This document shows, piece by piece, positions 1-6,678 of a DNA stretch of 27,380 bases. Origin of the DNA: Akkermansiaceae bacterium (lineage in GTDB: Bacteria > Verrucomicrobiota > Verrucomicrobiia > Verrucomicrobiales > Akkermansiaceae); the NCBI GenBank assembly GCA_023301545.1, contig JALZUI010000116.1:1-27380 (forward strand). Reading direction: 5' to 3'. The notes beneath the pieces were generated by a model that saw only the letters and a program-made list of their open reading frames with translations, was not told where the DNA came from and did no database searches. A program made the translations under genes and the position numbers. Within the stretch, counting starts at the first letter, position 1; every line of letters starts with the position of its first letter.

Positions 1-113
1 CCTCCCGCAGTATAATATTCCTTCGTAGAAGTAGCCCGTGATTTGATCGCAATAACGATATAGAGAATGAAGGAGATTCCGATAAAAATACCGTTCCAGA
101 CAGATTGGTCCAT
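1..113 (-). CDS. Sodium:solute symporter, N-terminal fragment (cut by window edge)
   Basis: The minus strand reads from ATG at 113 into the left edge, giving about 37 residues. They are a first membrane segment (WNGIFIGISFILYIVIA) followed by STKEYYTAGG, the usual start of helix 2 in sodium:solute symporters of the SSS family (ActP/VC_2705-like), which import acetate, other carboxylates or related solutes with Na+. The DUF4212 gene lies 21 bases upstream on the same strand, a pairing known for this subgroup, so the two are probably one operon. The rest of the gene is outside the window and the substrate cannot be told. Confidence 0.8.
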   Translation of the reverse strand, partial: MDQSVWNGIFIGISFILYIVIAIKSRATSTKEYYTAG

Positions 114-134
114 GTGAGTGGGGAGTGTTATAGG

Positions 135-398
135 TTAGTCTTCGAGCGTGCTATCGAGGCGACTCATGAGAACGGTGTACAAGGCCAAGAGCCCAACAAA
201 AACAAGGATCGAGCCCTGCTGAGACATCCAAAAACCGAAAGGGACTTTGCCAATATGCGGAAGGTTTGCATCGCACCAATCGCGGAATAGAATAGAACAA
301 CCAAAGGAAGCAAGAAACCAAACTAAAAGGATCACTCGAGTATATAACACACTGATCCGCCAGTGGTTAAATGATTTTTCGGGCTGTTCTGAATTCAT
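135..398 (-). CDS. DUF4212 small membrane subunit of a sodium:solute symporter
   Basis: An 87-residue protein with two membrane segments, about residues 19-38 (RVILLVWFLASFGCSILF) and 62-80 (GSILVFVGLLALYTVLM). The stretch FGFWMSQQGSILVF matches the conserved GFWxAQQGS core of DUF4212 proteins, and the acidic end RLDSTLED is also typical. The family is encoded just before a sodium:solute symporter, which is the case here. It is thought to be a partner subunit in the inner membrane, but its exact role is not established. No Shine-Dalgarno sequence precedes the ATG. The 114-base gap to the next gene must hold two divergent promoters. Confidence 0.85.
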   Translation of the reverse strand: MNSEQPEKSFNHWRISVLYTRVILLVWFLASFGCSILFRDWCDANLPHIGKVPFGFWMSQQGSILVFVGLLALYTVLMSRLDSTLED

Positions 399-473
399 AA
401 TAATTATTAATGGACGTTTTTTTAACCTATTCAGCTTTCGCTCCCCTTGTCATCTAAAAAAGCACTATTCTGT

Positions 474-503
474 TTGTTATTCCACTCTCCACTGCCCTAT
501 TAT
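474..503 (+). promoter_or_regulatory. Candidate promoter of the ABC exporter
   Basis: TTGTTA at 474-479 and TATTAT at 498-503 are separated by 18 bases. Only 9 bases lie between the -10 box and the ATG at 513, so the transcript would have a leader of about 2-3 bases or none. This agrees with the lack of a Shine-Dalgarno sequence. It is read from consensus only; the Verrucomicrobiota sigma-factor consensus may differ. Confidence 0.4.
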
Positions 504-512
504 TAAATCATA

Positions 513-1436
513 ATGAATGTAATTGATATCCATGACGTATGGAAAACCTACCGAGGAGGCGTGCAAGCTCTTGGTGGAATTTCGCTCCAGGTTCCTCAGG
601 GGCAAATCTTTGGGTTCTTAGGCCCCAACGGAGCAGGGAAAAGTACGCTTGTGAAGGTCCTTACCTCCATCGTTAAACCTAACAAATGCCAAGGGACCAT
701 GCTCGGGATGCCGATTGGACACAAGCCCACCCTTGCGAAGGTCGGCTACCTCCCAGAGCACGCTCGTTTTCCCGAATACCTCAAGGGGCGCGAGGTTATC
801 CAATACGTCGCCGGGCTCTCTGGCGTTCCTAAGTCACGCGCACGCGTCAAGGCCGACGAACTCCTAGAACTCGTCGGCATGTCTGACTGGGCAAACAAGA
901 AAATGGGAACCTACTCCAAGGGGATGAAGCAGCGTATCGGACTCGCTCAAGCGCTCGTAAACGACCCTGAAATCGTTTTCCTAGACGAACCTACCGATGG
1001 TGTTGACCCACGTGGACGTAAAGAAATGCGAGATGTTCTGGAAAAAATGAGAGACCAAGGGCGCACCGTCTTTATTAATAGCCACCTGCTCGGCGAGCTA
1101 GAAATGATCTGTGACAGCGTCGCTATTATGGATCGCGGAACCCTCGTGACCCAAGGCTCCATAGCCGAACTAACCGCCAAATCACAGCGTATCGAGCTCG
1201 ACTACCAAGGCTCCCTCTCCCCCGACCTCACGCAGCGCCTCCACTCCATGGGAGCCGAGAGCGCACAGCAAACTCTCACGATTTACCAAAAAAGCATCCC
1301 CGAAGTACAATCCATCATCGACGCCCTCCGGAAAGAGCAAGTCACCATTGCGCGTGTACAAGAAGTACGCCAGAACCTCGAAGATTTCTTCATCTCCTCC
1401 GTCTCCACCGAAGGCGTAGGAGGAACTCAAAACTAA
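513..1436 (+). CDS. ABC transporter ATP-binding protein (NatA/CcmA-like exporter ATPase)
   Basis: A 307-residue ATPase that would power the membrane protein encoded 9 bases downstream. All nucleotide-binding motifs are present: Walker A GPNGAGKST (37-45), ABC signature YSKGMKQ (134-140), Walker B IVFLDEP (154-160) and the H-loop histidine in NSH (191). The Q-loop position reads GYLPEHARFPEYL, the form common in ABC-2 exporters. Residues from about 215 onward form a C-terminal extension (the domain often called DUF4162-like in exporter ATPases). The family includes NatA Na+ exporters, drug exporters and GldA-type proteins; the substrate cannot be inferred. With a single ATPase and a single permease, the complex is probably a homodimer of each. 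Confidence 0.9.
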   Translation: MNVIDIHDVWKTYRGGVQALGGISLQVPQGQIFGFLGPNGAGKSTLVKVLTSIVKPNKCQGTMLGMPIGHKPTLAKVGYLPEHARFPEYLKGREVIQYVAGLSGVPKSRARVKADELLELVGMSDWANKKMGTYSKGMKQRIGLAQALVNDPEIVFLDEPTDGVDPRGRKEMRDVLEKMRDQGRTVFINSHLLGELEMICDSVAIMDRGTLVTQGSIAELTAKSQRIELDYQGSLSPDLTQRLHSMGAESAQQTLTIYQKSIPEVQSIIDALRKEQVTIARVQEVRQNLEDFFISSVSTEGVGGTQN

Positions 1437-1445
1437 GACAACACC

Positions 1446-2414
1446 ATGACTCAAATTCTCGCCGTCCTCTGGGATTCCTACAAGCTCCTGACCGCCAAAA
1501 AGCTCTTTTGGATCACGCTAGGCCTCACCATTCTCATCGCTCTCATCTACGCCTCGATCGGAACTTACGATCAGGGAGTTTCGCTCTTGTTTGGTGTCAT
1601 CAAGTGGAAAAGTGACCTCATAAATGCACAAGCCAGTTTCGCGGATCACTTCTACATGAAGATTTTCACGGACCATCTCGTCCCCTGGTGGCTGGGATTC
1701 TTTTCCATCGTTTTAGCGCTGATCTCTACGACCCCCATCTTCCCAAATTTCTTGGACAAGGGCTCTGTCGACGTCGCTATTTCTAAGCCCGTCAGCCGAA
1801 CCACCCTCTTCCTAACCAAGTACATAGGCAGCCTCCTCTTCGTCGCCGCGCAAGTCGCCATCTTTTGTGTCATTTGTTACCTCGCCCAGGGCTACCGCTT
1901 AGCTCATTGGAGCCCGCAAATCTTTTTGGCCGTTCCATTGATTTTATTGGCCTTTAGCTCGATCTACTGCGTCATCGTCTTAACCGCTGTTTTGACTCGC
2001 TCTACCATTTTTTCCCTGCTCATGGGCTTAGTCATGTGGGGAGTCGGAACGATTATTAACGGGGCAGAAGAAGGCGCTTACAACTACGCCTACAGCCCAC
2101 TCAAGGAAATCATGCGCCGGAGCGAAAATGACGGCCAAATCACGCACGAAATCGTTCAGAAAATCAGCACCCCGTTCCCAAAAATCGAACGACTCAAAAC
2201 GCTTCTTCAAGACGAAGTTAAACTGAACGGAGAAAAACCCGATGGGTACCTAGACGCCTTTCTCAACGCCATGGGCGCAGATCGAGTCGAAAGCGCATTC
2301 AACATTCAAGCCCGACAACGTCACTCCCTGACCTACATCATCGGATCAACCTTAGCCTATAACTTTGGCGTCCTAGGGATTGCCTGTTTCTTCTTTAACC
2401 GCCGTGATTACTAA
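1446..2414 (+). CDS. ABC-2 type transporter permease
   Basis: A 322-residue inner-membrane protein cotranscribed with the ATPase gene. Membrane segments can be seen near residues 21-40, 78-97, 118-150, 155-178, 182-202 and 298-316. Between the fifth and last segments lies a long hydrophilic region (about 210-295). The stretch FPNFLDKGSVDVAISKPVSR matches the cytoplasmic loop of ABC-2 permeases (usual form: L..G.l..llskPisR.....). There is no signal peptide, and the end (FFFNRRDY) is typical of these permeases. The 3' end overlaps the convergent gene at 2411-3106 by 4 bases. The cargo is unknown. Confidence 0.85.
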   Translation: MTQILAVLWDSYKLLTAKKLFWITLGLTILIALIYASIGTYDQGVSLLFGVIKWKSDLINAQASFADHFYMKIFTDHLVPWWLGFFSIVLALISTTPIFPNFLDKGSVDVAISKPVSRTTLFLTKYIGSLLFVAAQVAIFCVICYLAQGYRLAHWSPQIFLAVPLILLAFSSIYCVIVLTAVLTRSTIFSLLMGLVMWGVGTIINGAEEGAYNYAYSPLKEIMRRSENDGQITHEIVQKISTPFPKIERLKTLLQDEVKLNGEKPDGYLDAFLNAMGADRVESAFNIQARQRHSLTYIIGSTLAYNFGVLGIACFFFNRRDY

Positions 2415-3106
2415 TCGGCGATAAAGATGGTCAATATCAGACTCCAAAACACTAATATTAAGTTCATCAACACCATTTGGAGTGAAAGCGGGAAGGCGTA
2501 AATAATGCTGACCGCAGGAATCCACACCGCCCAGTTCGAGATCATCAACGGTAACCCTCGCGATAAGAAATTCTTCTGTGCCAGCGCGGACTTCACCTCT
2601 CCGAGGGAGAAATGCTTGTCGCGCCAAAGGAATAGGAGCGTAAAAACGGGGATTACATAGATTGGGACCCACACAAACTGGTCCACCAAAACCTTCTTTA
2701 ATACGGTTAAAACATTCAACTCAGATCCAAAGAGCCAATCTTGCCCTTGATAAAACAGCGCTGTTATCGCCCCGTTCGCCCCCCACAGCGCTAGGGTGAA
2801 AACCACCTGCGCCACCGTCCGTTGACTTTTACCCCGCGACTTTGCTTGCAGAGCCTCAATCGATAGAGGAATCGCGCCCCCAAAGACCATCGTCACCATT
2901 ACCGCAAACCATAGGCCAAACTTCGTATTAAGTTCACCTAAAACATCCAGTTGCGCCCTAAAGCTATCCACCTGATAATACCCGAAAATCAGCGCCAAGG
3001 CCAACACCTGCAAAACAATCCCTGGGATTAAATTTTGCTTCGCTGCCGCCCCGCCCTTACGCGCGGCCTCTTGCAAGTAATGTTTCATCCACTCCAGATA
3101 AGCCAT
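2411..3106 (-). CDS. Multi-pass membrane protein resembling the Mpv17/PMP22 family
   Basis: A 231-residue inner-membrane protein with a short basic N-terminus and about six membrane segments (near 26-44, 63-85, 98-118, 142-161, 184-204, 208-229). Two features recall Mpv17/PMP22 (PF04117): KKVLVDQFVWVP at 137-148 corresponds to the family's K...DQ....P core, and the C-terminal part has WAVWIPA (192-198), then P206, N215 and FW (220-221), in the order and spacing of the family's W..WPP...NF..VP...N....W block. Mpv17 proteins are best known as mitochondrial or peroxisomal membrane channels, so this is a distant bacterial relative at best. It lies tail to tail with the ABC permease and shares no operon with it. 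The assignment rests on motif memory, and the function is unknown. Confidence 0.6.
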   Translation of the reverse strand: MAYLEWMKHYLQEAARKGGAAAKQNLIPGIVLQVLALALIFGYYQVDSFRAQLDVLGELNTKFGLWFAVMVTMVFGGAIPLSIEALQAKSRGKSQRTVAQVVFTLALWGANGAITALFYQGQDWLFGSELNVLTVLKKVLVDQFVWVPIYVIPVFTLLFLWRDKHFSLGEVKSALAQKNFLSRGLPLMISNWAVWIPAVSIIYAFPLSLQMVLMNLILVFWSLILTIFIAD

Positions 3107-3365
3107 CTCCTAGAATTTCCAAGAGTAAAAGGTTCATTTTAAGAAGCGTATTGGTTGCAAGAGCAAGACACTTTCTTGCAGTTTCCTGATCTCACAAGCG
3201 CACAATTAATTTCAGGAAAAGACTCCGAAGACATTGACTTCCATAACCTCAGAATAACCACTATTACACTTTTTCACAAAGAGGGAATTCCTCAAGCCTC
3301 TGATGCATTACCAAAGATTTAGCTCTTATTACGTATGCTTGACTTTATAGACTTAACTAACTAAT

Positions 3366-4136
3366 ATGAAAGAGAATGAGTTCCCAAAAGAACATACAGG
3401 TGAAGCCTCTCATCTCAGCAGAGAAGATGAAGGAGATAACCTCAAAGCGTGCTTACGCTACCTCAGAAAAAGCTTACAAGGCGATCGAAAAGCACCTTGG
3501 TCGCCCTCTTTCTCCCGCGAGGAGAAAAGTCTTGCAGAATGGGCAAGAAGCGTGGGTTTGCTCATAGAAGACCTCTCCTACCTTTCCCAGTTCAAACGAG
3601 GAGGACAGGAACATGATATTTTTGAAGCGGGAGAACGTATCTTTAAAATTACTAAAAATGGAATCTTCGGTCTAAAGGCTGGGATTGATCTCGCTCTAGT
3701 ATCCAGTGATCAAGACGCAAGACGCTTCCACTTATGGGAAGCAACTCCATATCAATACCTCGAAAGACTGGCTCTTCAAAACCAACTCGTCCCTAGCTTA
3801 AATAAGCTCGAAGGAGTGATAAAGCCCTCTGTGAACGAGATTGCCATTATTACCTCACAACCCTTGCTAAAAATTGAGCCTGTAACGGTTAGTGAGATAG
3901 ATAAATGGTTCTCAGATCTCGCTTTTCGTAAAATTGCTAACTCAGCTTACTATCGTGAAGAGGATAATTTAGGAATTTTTGATGCTCATGATAAGAACTT
4001 AGTTCGTAACGGAAATACCCTCATCCCCTTTGACGTCATCCCATGCCATCCCGATGGTGGCTTTCTAAGCTTCATCCAAGACAGCCTGAAAGCTGGTCAT
4101 ACTTTAACATCTGTCAGATCAACTACTCTCACTTGA
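3366..4136 (+). CDS. Stand-alone polyvalent-protein-type kinase (PF18762-like)
   Basis: A 256-residue soluble protein. Residues 77-95 (FKRGGQEHDIFEAG, then IFKITK) form a glycine loop and lysine strand, with K94 the likely ATP-binding lysine. TPYQYLERLALQN (127-139) and ITSQPLL (162-168) are family-typical spacers. FDAHDKNLV (205-213) is the catalytic loop with D206, H208 and N211, and PFDVI (221-225) carries the metal-binding aspartate D223. This pattern matches the 'serine/threonine/tyrosine kinase in polyvalent proteins' known from phage and mobile-element polyproteins, here as a free gene. The N-terminal 45 residues are charged and less family-like, and an alternative open frame overlaps them (3376-3567). 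It lies tail to tail with a tRNA gene. The target is unknown. Confidence 0.7.
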   Translation: MKENEFPKEHTGEASHLSREDEGDNLKACLRYLRKSLQGDRKAPWSPSFSREEKSLAEWARSVGLLIEDLSYLSQFKRGGQEHDIFEAGERIFKITKNGIFGLKAGIDLALVSSDQDARRFHLWEATPYQYLERLALQNQLVPSLNKLEGVIKPSVNEIAIITSQPLLKIEPVTVSEIDKWFSDLAFRKIANSAYYREEDNLGIFDAHDKNLVRNGNTLIPFDVIPCHPDGGFLSFIQDSLKAGHTLTSVRSTTLT

Positions 4137-4188
4137 TTGAAGTTCACCGCTAAAAACGCTGCAACCTCTTATAAAAAAAGGAATTATA

Positions 4189-4264
4189 TGGTGGAGCATA
4201 GCGGATTCGAACCGCTGACCCCTTGTCTGCCAGACAAGTGCTCTACCAACTGAGCTAATGCCCC
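4189..4264 (-). tRNA. tRNA-Ala (anticodon GGC)
   Basis: The minus strand gives a complete 76-base cloverleaf. The acceptor stem GGGGCAT pairs with ATGCTCC, and the third pair is G-U (G3:U70), the identity element for alanyl-tRNA synthetase. The D arm contains AGCTCAGTTGGTAGAGC. The anticodon stem is CTTGT/ACAAG with loop CTGGCAG, anticodon GGC. The T arm contains GGTTCGAATCC. The CCA end is encoded. It lies 85 bases downstream of asnS on the same strand and may be read from the same transcript. Confidence 0.96.
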
Positions 4265-4293
4265 ATATAATTCGGGACACAAACCTAAGCGCC

Positions 4294-4331
4294 AACCTTA
4301 AGGGGGGGCAAGACTTCTTTTAAGGTTTTTT
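4294..4331 (+). terminator. Possible terminator facing asnS
   Basis: AACCTTAA (4294-4301) and TTAAGGTT (4320-4327) form an 8-bp stem with an 18-base loop, followed on the plus strand by a run of T (4326-4331). It would stop plus-strand transcription that has passed the kinase gene and run antisense through the tRNA gene. The long loop and A+T-rich stem make it weak. Confidence 0.3.
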
Positions 4332-4349
4332 GAGCGCAGGAGAGAGCTG

Positions 4350-5690
4350 CTAGAATTTACAGTTCCCTGGAGTTCGAGGAAAAGGAATGACGTCGCGGAT
4401 GTTTGTAACACCAGTAAGAAGCATGATAAGGCGCTCGAAACCGAGCCCGAAGCCGGCATGAGGCACTGATCCGTACTTTCGTAAATCGAGGTACCATTGG
4501 TAATGCTGAGCGTCGATTTGGTGCGTCTCAAGAGCCTTAGTTAGAACCTCCAAATCGTCCTCACGCTGACTCCCCCCGATTAATTCGCCAATCCCTTGGA
4601 CGAGCACGTCCATTGCCGCGACCGTTTCCCCGTCAGCGTTCTGTTTCATGTAGAACGGTTTTACAGACTTGGGGTAATCATAGACAATCGTCGGCTTTTT
4701 AAAGTGCTCTTCACAAAGGTAGCGTTCGTGCTCGGATTGGAGCCCGCTTTCAAAGGTGTATTCGTATTCGAACTCTTGCCCGCTCTGAGCAAGGATTTCT
4801 AGAGCCTCGCGGTAACTAACACGGGCAAAAGGTGCGGCGACGAGAGCACGCAGACGTTGGAGAAGCTCCTTATCGACAAACTGGTTCAAAAAGGCGATAT
4901 CATCCGAGCAATTATCCAGAATATCTTGCACAACATAGTGGAGAAATTCCTCAGCCACTTGCATATCCCCTTCCAGATCACAAAAAGCCATCTCGGGCTC
5001 GATCATCCAGAATTCAGCGGCATGGCGGGAGGTATTAGAATTTTCTGCACGGAAGGTCGGCCCGAAGGTGTAGATACGCGACAGCGCGGTAGCGAAAGCC
5101 TCGCCCTCCATCTGCCCACTGACGGTTAGAAAGGCCTCTTCGCCAAAAAACTCCTCTTTTTGACCAGGAACCACCGCTTGGAACATCTCCCCTGCTCCTT
5201 CACAATCACTGGTCGTCAGGATTGGAGTATGAATATTATGAAACCCTCGCTCTTGAAAAAAGGAGTGAACGGCTAAGGTCGCGCGGCTTCGGATACGGAA
5301 AACGGCACCGAATAGGTTCGTGCGGGGACGGAGATGCGCGATTTCCCGAAGGAACTCCCGGCTATGACCCTTTTTCTGCAACGGAAAATCCTCAGGAGCA
5401 GCCCCAATGAGCTCAAAAGAAGACGCCTGTAGCTCCCACTTTTGATTTTTCCCTGGGGAAGCCACCAGTTTTCCGGTAATCGCTACAGACGCTCCTGTAT
5501 TCGCCTCGATCATGGTTTCACTACCTGGAATACCCTGATCCACGATGGCCTGTAGAACTCCCTGACAGGATCCATCATTGAGGGTAAAAAAGGAAAAGTC
5601 CTTAGAATCGCGGCGACTACGCACCCACCCCTTCACGGTCACATTCTCTAACGCTTCCTCTTGGGCGATAATTTCAGCGATCAATTTCAT
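4350..5690 (-). CDS. asnS: Asparaginyl-tRNA synthetase
   Basis: A 446-residue class IIb synthetase that charges tRNA-Asn with asparagine in the cytoplasm. The N-terminal anticodon-binding OB fold covers about residues 1-100 (VKGWVRSRRDSKDFSFFTLNDGS). The catalytic core follows: motif 1 region near 145-160, motif 2 FRAENSNTSRH (213-223), and motif 3 in GFGLGFERLIM from residue 413. The end IRDVIPFPRTPGNCKF is diagnostic of AsnRS; an AspRS would carry its large insertion and a different tail. Length is close to the usual 430-470. The asparagine-binding signature suggests direct charging, without needing the amidotransferase route for Asn. A perfect -10 box lies about 50 bases upstream of the start. 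tRNA-Ala follows downstream. Confidence 0.97.
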   Translation of the reverse strand: MKLIAEIIAQEEALENVTVKGWVRSRRDSKDFSFFTLNDGSCQGVLQAIVDQGIPGSETMIEANTGASVAITGKLVASPGKNQKWELQASSFELIGAAPEDFPLQKKGHSREFLREIAHLRPRTNLFGAVFRIRSRATLAVHSFFQERGFHNIHTPILTTSDCEGAGEMFQAVVPGQKEEFFGEEAFLTVSGQMEGEAFATALSRIYTFGPTFRAENSNTSRHAAEFWMIEPEMAFCDLEGDMQVAEEFLHYVVQDILDNCSDDIAFLNQFVDKELLQRLRALVAAPFARVSYREALEILAQSGQEFEYEYTFESGLQSEHERYLCEEHFKKPTIVYDYPKSVKPFYMKQNADGETVAAMDVLVQGIGELIGGSQREDDLEVLTKALETHQIDAQHYQWYLDLRKYGSVPHAGFGLGFERLIMLLTGVTNIRDVIPFPRTPGNCKF

Positions 5691-5741
5691 GAGGGTAAAG
5701 TGCCCCCTCCCCCTTGGTTTGTCATCTCTAAACTATCGGTA

Positions 5742-5768
5742 ATTATACCATCTGTGATTATTATACAA
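5742..5768 (-). promoter_or_regulatory. Candidate asnS promoter
   Basis: On the minus strand a perfect -10 box, TATAAT (plus positions 5742-5747), lies 15 bases after TTGTAT (5763-5768). CTTGTA one base further would give a 16-base spacer. A second TATAAT overlaps the -35 region. The leader would be about 45 bases and includes a G-rich run (GGGGGAGGGGG) some 10-20 bases before the ATG. The promoter sits directly downstream of the carbonic anhydrase terminator. Confidence 0.4.
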
Positions 5769-5769
5769 G

Positions 5770-5800
5770 TAAGCCCAAGCTGCAACACAGCTTGGGCTTA
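5770..5800 (-). terminator. Rho-independent-like hairpin after the carbonic anhydrase gene
   Basis: TAAGCCCAAGCTG (5770-5782) and CAGCTTGGGCTTA (5788-5800) form a perfect 13-bp stem with the 5-base loop CAACA, 24 bases past the stop of the carbonic anhydrase gene. The following minus-strand sequence (CTTGTATAATAATC) is A+T-rich but not a clean T run, so termination is inferred from the strong stem and its position. Confidence 0.55.
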
Positions 5801-5824
5801 GTATTTAAATATTACAGGAACTGC

Positions 5825-6502
5825 TTAGAGGAATTTCACCGAACCGTCTTGTAAGCTGTAGTAAGCTCCAACGATTTTGATTTTTCCAGCGGTCTCGAGG
5901 TCTGCGAGTACTTCACTGCGCTCACGGATATCATTCACTGTTTTAAGGACGTTCGCCTTTACTACGGATTTTACAAACTCCTTATCGTCCGCTGTTTTAT
6001 CCGCATACCCATCTATGGAGCGAACTGCTGGACGAATTTTCTGAAGAAGCTCTGAGACATTACCGAGCTTCACATCTGCACAGGCGCTTTTCACGGCTCC
6101 ACAGGACTCGTGCCCCATAACAACAACAAGCTTAACACCTGCTACAGCAGAAGCATATTCCATTGACCCTAGTTGGTCACCATTTTCAATGTTTCCAGCC
6201 ACACGACCTACGAAAACATCACCGAGTCTCATGTCGAACACTTGTTCCGTAGGAACACGAGAGTCGACACAGGATAGGATGTAGGCTTGAGGAAACTGGC
6301 CTTCTTGTGCTTTTTTGATTCGGTCAAGAAGGTTAGGGTCTGAGAGCTCGCCTTTCATGTATCGAGCATTCCCGTCCTGAAGGTTTTGCAGAACAATGTC
6401 AGGAGTCAGAGTGGCTTGTGCAGCGGCGTCTGGTTGAAGGTCGGCGGTTGCGAAGCTGGCAGAAAGCCCAAGCGCTAATAAGGTTTTGAATAGTGGTCGC
6501 AT
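5825..6502 (-). CDS. Exported beta-class carbonic anhydrase
   Basis: A 225-residue zinc enzyme that interconverts CO2 and bicarbonate. Zinc ligands C78 (in CVDSR), H131 and C134 (in GHESCG) are all present, as is the Asp80-Arg82 dyad, and GRVAGN at 99-104 is typical. Residues 1-20 (MRPLFKTLLALGLSASFATA) form a signal peptide with an ATA cleavage site, so the enzyme probably acts in the periplasm; most bacterial beta enzymes are cytosolic, but an exported subgroup is known. It is a single gene with its own terminator, and the divergent promoter region to oppA is about 176 bases. A role in CO2/bicarbonate supply or pH control is inference. Confidence 0.93.
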   Translation of the reverse strand: MRPLFKTLLALGLSASFATADLQPDAAAQATLTPDIVLQNLQDGNARYMKGELSDPNLLDRIKKAQEGQFPQAYILSCVDSRVPTEQVFDMRLGDVFVGRVAGNIENGDQLGSMEYASAVAGVKLVVVMGHESCGAVKSACADVKLGNVSELLQKIRPAVRSIDGYADKTADDKEFVKSVVKANVLKTVNDIRERSEVLADLETAGKIKIVGAYYSLQDGSVKFL

Positions 6503-6678
6503 AGTGTTCCATTACTAAGCTTTATTTTTAGCTCTGTCAAATTTTTGAGGCGTTTTTCCCTCGTTTCTTTTCTGGATCACCTAAGATTACAGGAGGATTG
6601 AAAGAATTTCCCGTTAATATCACCTAGGATAGCGCTTTTTATTTGTCATTTGATTTAGGTTTAGCTTATGCAAAGACT

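Noticed and set aside
247..513. Open frame of 88 codons on the plus strand antisense to the DUF4212 gene
   Set aside because: Its protein has no family resemblance and it lies opposite a well-supported gene and its upstream region.
6591..6630. AGGAGG at about 6591 as a ribosome-binding site for oppA or a leader peptide
   Set aside because: The nearest in-frame starts are too far for oppA, and the only frame behind it closes within about ten codons.
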